Assembly (NCBI RefSeq): GCF_015752315.1
Contig: NZ_JADOVJ010000001.1
Coordinates: forward strand, 2,658,501-2,722,500
Direction of reading: 5' to 3'
Length of the DNA: 64,000 bases
Source: Nocardioides luteus
GTDB taxonomy: Bacteria > Actinomycetota > Actinomycetes > Propionibacteriales > Nocardioidaceae
The notes below the pieces were generated by a model that had not been told where the DNA came from, did not search any database, and saw nothing but the letters and a program-made list of their open reading frames with translations. How positions within the stretch are numbered: the first letter of the stretch is position 1; each line of letters opens with the position of its first letter. The position numbers were made by a program, and so were the translations under genes. Below are positions 57,073-64,000 of the stretch, in pieces.

Positions 57073-60005
57073 TGCGCCTCCACCACCTCGAGGTCACCGC
57101 GTTCGGCCCGTTCACGGGCACGGTGACCGTCGACTTCGACCAGCTCTCCGAGGCGGGGCTCTTCCTGCTCTCGGGCGCCACCGGCGCGGGCAAGACGAGC
57201 GTCCTCGACGCGGTCTGCTTCGCGCTCTACGGCGACGTTCCCGGCGACCGTTCGGTCGCGAAGCGACTGCGCAGCGACCGGGCCCCGGCCGAGGTCGCCA
57301 CGCGGGTCGTCCTCGACGCGACGCTCGCCCAGCGGCGCTTCCGGATCACCCGCTCACCGTCGTGGGAGCGCCCCAAGCGACGCGGCTCCGGCACCACGAC
57401 CCAGCAGGCGTCCGTCGTGCTGATGGAGCTGGTCGGCGAGGAGTGGCGCACGCTCACCAACCGCCTCGACGAGGCCGGCCACCTGGTCTCCGACCTCCTC
57501 GGCATGACACTGACCCAGTTCGTGCAGGTCGCGATGCTCCCCCAGGGCCGCTTCCAGGCCTTCCTCCGCTCCAGCGCCGAGGAGCGCAAGCGGCTGCTGG
57601 AGCGGCTCTTCCGCACCGAGCGGTTCGCCGACGTGGAGCGGTGGCTCCGTGAGCGCCGTGTCGAGCTCCGCCGTCGTTCCGAAGAGCTCAACGCCGGCGT
57701 CGCCGAGGTGGTCAGCAGGATCAGCGAGACGGCTGCCGTGACGCTCCCCGATGACTGGGACGTCCACGACCTCGGCCTGCCCGCCGGCGACGGCGCGATC
57801 GCCACCTGGGCCCGCACCCTCACCGAGGAGGCCACCGAGGCGCAGGCCGTCACCTCCGGCGCCGCGATGGAGGCCCTGGCCGCGGAGTCGGAGACCCTGG
57901 CCGCCCTCGACGCCGCCCGCGCGATGGCCGAGAAGCAGCGTGGCCTCCGCGCCGCCGCCGCGGCCGAGAGCCGTCTCGTCGCGACGGCCGAGGAGCAGGC
58001 CGAGCGCCTACGCCGCGTCGAGGCCGCGCAGCGCGCCGAGGCCGTCGCCGGGGTCAGCGACCTCGCCGAGCAGGCGCGCCGCGAGCACGCCCGGGCGGTC
58101 GCCCTGGCGCCGAGCGACCTGACCCTGACCGAGGCCAAGGCAGCCGTCGACCGGATCGCGGCGCGCCTGGCCCAGGCCCGCGCCCTCGTGCCGGTCCAGC
58201 GCCGGCTCAGCGAGGTCGTCCGTGAGCTCGCGACGACCGGCGCACAACGCGACCGCGTGGTCGCCCAGACGCAGGAGCAGGCACGGCTCACCGAGCAGCT
58301 CCCGCAGCAGACCGAGGCCCTCGCTGCCGAACTGGTGGCGGCCACCGAGGCGGCCGCGGAGATCCCGGTGCTCCGCGCTCAGGTCGCGGCCGTGACCGAG
58401 GTCGGCCGGCTGACCCGGGAGCTCGCCGATGCCCGAGCCCGGCACGAGTCGGCCAGGACGGCCGCCATGGAGGCGCGCACCCACTATCTCGACGTACGCC
58501 AGGCACGGCTCGACGGCATCGCGGCCGAGCTCGCCGGCGCCCTCGCCGTCGGCGCGGACTGCCCGGTGTGCGGCTCCCACGAGCACCCGCACAAGGCCTC
58601 TCCTGCCGAGGGAGCGCCGGACGCTGCGGCGGAGAAGGCCGCCCAGACGGTCTACGACAACGCCAGCGCCGAGGAGCACGCCCGCGACCAGCACGTGCGC
58701 GACCTCAGCACGCGTCTACAGCTCGCCCAGGAGGCCGCCGGTGAGACCGATGAGCCTGTCGAGTCGCTGGCCGAGCGCCTCGCCGGGCTGGAGCGTACGG
58801 CTGCCCGGGAGGCCGACCTCCGCGCCAAGCTCACGTCCGCCGAGCAGGCGCGGGAGCGCTCGGTCGCGCTCCGTGCCGAGCTCGAGACGCGCGCTGCCGA
58901 GCTGGAGACCACGCTGCGTCACCTCACCGAGGAGCGCGAGCGTCTCGAGGAGCAGCTGAGCGACGTCCGCGACGAGCACCCCGATGTCGACGCCCTGCTC
59001 ACCGCGCTCGACCGCGACCACCGGTCGGCAGCCACCGCCCTCGAGCGGCTCGAGGCGGCCACGCGCGCCGCCGAGGCGCTCGCCGGGGCCGAGCGCACGC
59101 TCACCGCCACCGCCGACCGGGCGGGCTTCGACAGCCCGGAGAGCGCCCTCGCCGCCGCACTCCCGCCCGAACGGGTCGCGGCGTTGAACAGCCAGATCAA
59201 GACGTACGCCGACAGCCTTGCGGCCGCCCGCGCGACCCTCGACTCGCCCGGCGCCGCCGAGATCCTGGCCACGGACGAGCCCGACCTGCGGGCGCTCTCC
59301 GACGCCCACCGCAAGGCCGCCGACGCCGCCGACGCCGCCCGCTCGGCGGCCGACACCGCCGCCAACCGAGCCGCGCGTCTCGACTCGCTGCAGCGCGATC
59401 TGACCCGCGCGCTCTCGACCTGGGCGCCCGTACGCGACGACCTCGAGGTCGCAGCCCGGATCGCCGCCTTCGCCGAGGGGAAGAGCAGCGACAACCAGCT
59501 CCAGATGAGCCTGTCGGCCTACGTCGTCGCCTACCGCCTCACTCAGGTCGTCGCCGCCGCCAACGAACGGCTGGCGAAGATGAGCGACCAGCGCTACGCC
59601 CTGGAGCACTCCGCGGCCAAGGGCGCCGGTGACCGTCGCGGGGGACTCGCGCTGATGGTCCGCGACGACTGGTCGGGCGAGTCGCGGGACCCCGCCACCC
59701 TCTCGGGCGGCGAGACCTTCGTGGTCTCCCTCGCCCTGGCGCTCGGCCTGGCCGACGTGATCATGAACGAGGCCGGCGGCCAGATGCTCGACACCCTCTT
59801 CGTCGACGAGGGTTTCGGCTCCCTCGACGCGGACACCCTCGACGACGTGCTCGACGTCCTCGACACGCTCCGCGAGGGCGGCCGGATCATCGGCGTGGTC
59901 AGCCACGTCACCGAGATGCGCGAGCGCATCCCCACCCAGCTGGCGGTCACCAAGGGCCGCGAGGGCTCCACCCTCCACGTCCTCGGCACCCGACCCGAAA
60001 ATTAA
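57072..60005 (+). CDS. sbcC: SbcC ATPase subunit (Rad50 type)
   Basis: 977 residues. The N-terminal ATPase half has Walker A LLSGATGAGKTSVLDA (about 36-51) and a Q-loop; two long coiled coils (about 190-490 and 510-800) flank the zinc hook CPVC at residues 497-500. The C-terminal half has signature LSGGETFVVSLALALGLA and Walker B LDTLFVDEGFGSLD. It is the partner of SbcD and is co-translated with it. The coiled coils are unusually rich in Ala, Glu and Arg, as normal for high-GC genomes. Confidence 0.95.
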   Translation: MRLHHLEVTAFGPFTGTVTVDFDQLSEAGLFLLSGATGAGKTSVLDAVCFALYGDVPGDRSVAKRLRSDRAPAEVATRVVLDATLAQRRFRITRSPSWERPKRRGSGTTTQQASVVLMELVGEEWRTLTNRLDEAGHLVSDLLGMTLTQFVQVAMLPQGRFQAFLRSSAEERKRLLERLFRTERFADVERWLRERRVELRRRSEELNAGVAEVVSRISETAAVTLPDDWDVHDLGLPAGDGAIATWARTLTEEATEAQAVTSGAAMEALAAESETLAALDAARAMAEKQRGLRAAAAAESRLVATAEEQAERLRRVEAAQRAEAVAGVSDLAEQARREHARAVALAPSDLTLTEAKAAVDRIAARLAQARALVPVQRRLSEVVRELATTGAQRDRVVAQTQEQARLTEQLPQQTEALAAELVAATEAAAEIPVLRAQVAAVTEVGRLTRELADARARHESARTAAMEARTHYLDVRQARLDGIAAELAGALAVGADCPVCGSHEHPHKASPAEGAPDAAAEKAAQTVYDNASAEEHARDQHVRDLSTRLQLAQEAAGETDEPVESLAERLAGLERTAAREADLRAKLTSAEQARERSVALRAELETRAAELETTLRHLTEERERLEEQLSDVRDEHPDVDALLTALDRDHRSAATALERLEAATRAAEALAGAERTLTATADRAGFDSPESALAAALPPERVAALNSQIKTYADSLAAARATLDSPGAAEILATDEPDLRALSDAHRKAADAADAARSAADTAANRAARLDSLQRDLTRALSTWAPVRDDLEVAARIAAFAEGKSSDNQLQMSLSAYVVAYRLTQVVAAANERLAKMSDQRYALEHSAAKGAGDRRGGLALMVRDDWSGESRDPATLSGGETFVVSLALALGLADVIMNEAGGQMLDTLFVDEGFGSLDADTLDDVLDVLDTLREGGRIIGVVSHVTEMRERIPTQLAVTKGREGSTLHVLGTRPEN

Positions 60006-60046
60006 CCGTCGAGGCGAAGGTTATTACCCAGCAGTAGTTCCCCGGG

Positions 60047-60067
60047 AGTGACGTACGTCACTAGCCT
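60047..60067 (+). promoter_or_regulatory. Promoter of the GDSL esterase gene with CRP-like palindrome
   Basis: AGTGA-CGTACG-TCACT (60047-60062) is a perfect 16-bp palindrome of the GTGA-N6-TCAC type. It runs straight into the -10 TAGCCT (60062-60067), so it fills the spacer, as in the secreted lipase promoter. Confidence 0.55.
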
Positions 60068-60116
60068 GAGGCGGCTCCGCGTCGCGGAAGCCGTCCCAGA
60101 CCACCCGGAGGTTTCC

Positions 60117-61340
60117 GTGCCACGTCTCACCACCCGTGTCGCCCAGGTCGCCGCAGCCCTTCTCCTACCCGCGTCCCTGCTCTCAGCAACGACGATCCTG
60201 GCCTCACCCGCACACGCCGACGGCCCCGGCAGCGGCACGCCGTGGATCGTCACCGTCGGTGACAGCTACGTCTCCGGCGAGGCCGGGCGCTGGGCCGGCA
60301 ACAGCAACTCCGGCGAGTCGCTGATCGACGCGGGCGGCAGCGCGACGTACTTCGACAACGCCACCCACACCGCCGAGACGATCAACCGCTGCCACCGCAG
60401 CACGGCCGCCGAGGCGTACGTCGGCGGTGGCGTGAACGGGCTCAACCTGGCCTGCTCGGGCGCGAAGGTCGCCACGACCACGACCAGCGAGGGCTACTTC
60501 AAGCCCGGCATCGACTTCTACTCCAGCGGCGGCAACCAGGGCCAGGCCCTCATGCTGCAGAGCTTCGCGGCGAGCCACAACGTCAAGGCGGTGACGATCG
60601 GCATCGGCGGCAACGACTTCAACTTCGCCGCCATCGTCACCCAGTGCGTCCAGGACTTCCTGGCCTCGCCCTCCTGGTTCAAGGACTACTGCAAGGACGA
60701 CGCGGTCGTCACCAACGCCATGGCGGCAAGCAACGTCGCCGCGGTGCGCGCAAGGATCGCCACCGCCTTCCAGAACGTACGCACCGCCATGCGCAACGCG
60801 GGCTACGCCGACGGCGCCTGGACCCTGATCGTCCAGAACGTGCCCTCGCCGCTGGCCACCTCCTCGGTCTACCGCTACAGCGAGTCCGGCTACACCCGTC
60901 AGAACACCGGCGGCTGCGGCTTCTGGAACGCGGATGCCGACTACGCGTACAACACCATCCTGCCGACGATCAACAACGCGATCGCGGGGGCGGCGACCGA
61001 CTCCGGGCTGACCAACATCAAGAAGGTCGACGTCACCGGCGCATTCGCCGGCCGCCGTCTGTGCGAGAACACCGTGGGCCTGCTCGAGGAGAAGGGGCTC
61101 TCGAGCTGGCGGGCCTCCGGTGCGGTCGACAAGACCGAGTGGGTCAACCAGATCCGCACCGTGTCCACCGCGAGCGGCAACTACTACATCCAGGAGAGCC
61201 TGCACCCCAACTACTGGGGACAGCTCGCCCTGCGCAACTGCCTGCGCCAGGCCTACAACGGGGGCACACCGAGGTCCGGCACCTGCACCCACGGCACCGG
61301 GCTCAACGCCAACGGCGAGCCCGTCATGACCCTGAACTGA
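60117..61340 (+). CDS. Secreted SGNH/GDSL-type esterase
   Basis: 407 residues. A signal peptide (1-38, cleavage near AHA-DG) precedes an SGNH hydrolase domain: block I VTVGDSYVSGEAGRW with the nucleophile Ser, IGIGGNDFNFA (Gly and Asn blocks) and the terminal SLHPNYWGQLA with the Asp/His-site His. Many Cys residues suggest disulfides. It probably cleaves lipid or carbohydrate esters outside the cell. GTG start with GGAGG 5-6 nt upstream. Confidence 0.92.
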   Translation: MPRLTTRVAQVAAALLLPASLLSATTILASPAHADGPGSGTPWIVTVGDSYVSGEAGRWAGNSNSGESLIDAGGSATYFDNATHTAETINRCHRSTAAEAYVGGGVNGLNLACSGAKVATTTTSEGYFKPGIDFYSSGGNQGQALMLQSFAASHNVKAVTIGIGGNDFNFAAIVTQCVQDFLASPSWFKDYCKDDAVVTNAMAASNVAAVRARIATAFQNVRTAMRNAGYADGAWTLIVQNVPSPLATSSVYRYSESGYTRQNTGGCGFWNADADYAYNTILPTINNAIAGAATDSGLTNIKKVDVTGAFAGRRLCENTVGLLEEKGLSSWRASGAVDKTEWVNQIRTVSTASGNYYIQESLHPNYWGQLALRNCLRQAYNGGTPRSGTCTHGTGLNANGEPVMTLN

Positions 61341-61365
61341 CCCGCCGAGCCGTCACTCCGGTCGC

Positions 61366-61393
61366 CCGAGCCGTCACCTGGGTGACGGCTCGG
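61366..61393. terminator. Bidirectional hairpin terminator
   Basis: CCGAGCCGTCACC and GGTGACGGCTCGG form a 13-bp perfect repeat with a 2-nt gap (about 12 bp of stem and a 4-nt loop in practice). The left arm is repeated nearly intact at 61345-61356. It lies between the convergent esterase and gcvP genes. Confidence 0.8.
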
Positions 61394-61416
61394 CCGACGT
61401 ACGTGACGCCTCGCGC

Positions 61417-64000
<2,584 letters not shown>

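Noticed and set aside
60047..60062. Recombination or restriction-related role for the AGTGACGTACGTCACT palindrome
   Set aside because: Its position directly against a -10 element and its GTGA-N6-TCAC form fit a transcription-factor site better.

Overview
The window is GC-rich, densely coded actinobacterial chromosome, most like Nocardioides or a relative in the Nocardioidaceae. Supporting signs are GTG/TTG starts, ATGA and GTGA stop-start overlaps, many leaderless promoters (TANNNT ending 6-7 nt before the start codon), F420-type PPOX and LLM oxidoreductases, a SoxR and SPW/DUF5994-type actinobacterial proteins. I see no tRNA, rRNA, CRISPR array, insertion sequence or phage module. Genus is an inference. 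No stretch over 300 bases lacks a gene; the longest gaps are 478-645, 14767-14949 and 49571-49758.

Layout. 1-4.5 kb: the 5' part of a MetQ-type binding protein, then an ABC-2 exporter (permease + ATPase) divergent from a NarL-type two-component system, with a 16-bp palindrome between them; the kinase carries an in-frame palindromic repeat. 4.5-11.6 kb: a small Cys-rich protein, AraC + VOC pair, UvrA paralog, DUF6069, VOC, acetyltransferases, methyltransferase and DDAH. 11.6-20.8 kb: secreted lipase, GyrI-like protein, secreted M43 protease, YjbR + putative immunity-like pair, EamA exporter/LysR pair, LtrA, DUF1304 + DksA-type pair, epoxide-hydrolase-type enzyme. 20.8-31.4 kb: lone tyrosine recombinase, methyltransferase, oxidoreductase/TetR pair with an 11-bp-arm operator, FAD oxidase, deaminase, M20 hydrolase, secreted protein, PPOX protein, and a DUF1704 (QEGLA) peptidase-like protein coupled to an ATP-grasp ligase.

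31.4-40.8 kb: a ribbon-helix-helix-like protein with a palindrome over its start, an MFS-DUF202-DUF202 operon, a TetR regulator and a four-gene operon (acyl-CoA ligase, acyl-CoA dehydrogenase, alkylsulfatase, carboxyltransferase). Similar CTRGAC-N5-GTC operators lie at both operons and at the M20 gene, suggesting one local TetR regulon. 40.8-53.3 kb: small membrane proteins, LLM and PPOX flavoenzymes, an S28 secreted peptidase, VOC, nuclease-fold protein, MauE-like protein, exported cyclophilin, SoxR divergent from SDR + QueA-like genes with a near-consensus SoxR box, and OsmC. 53.3-64 kb: PepN, SbcD-SbcC, a secreted GDSL esterase and the 3' part of gcvP.

Cross-cutting signals: three GTGA-N6-TCAC palindromes precede three ester/lipid genes (secreted lipase, acyl-CoA ligase operon, GDSL esterase), in two cases inside the -35/-10 spacer, which suggests a CRP-family link. 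Several promoter palindromes are strong enough to predict specific regulator-target pairs.
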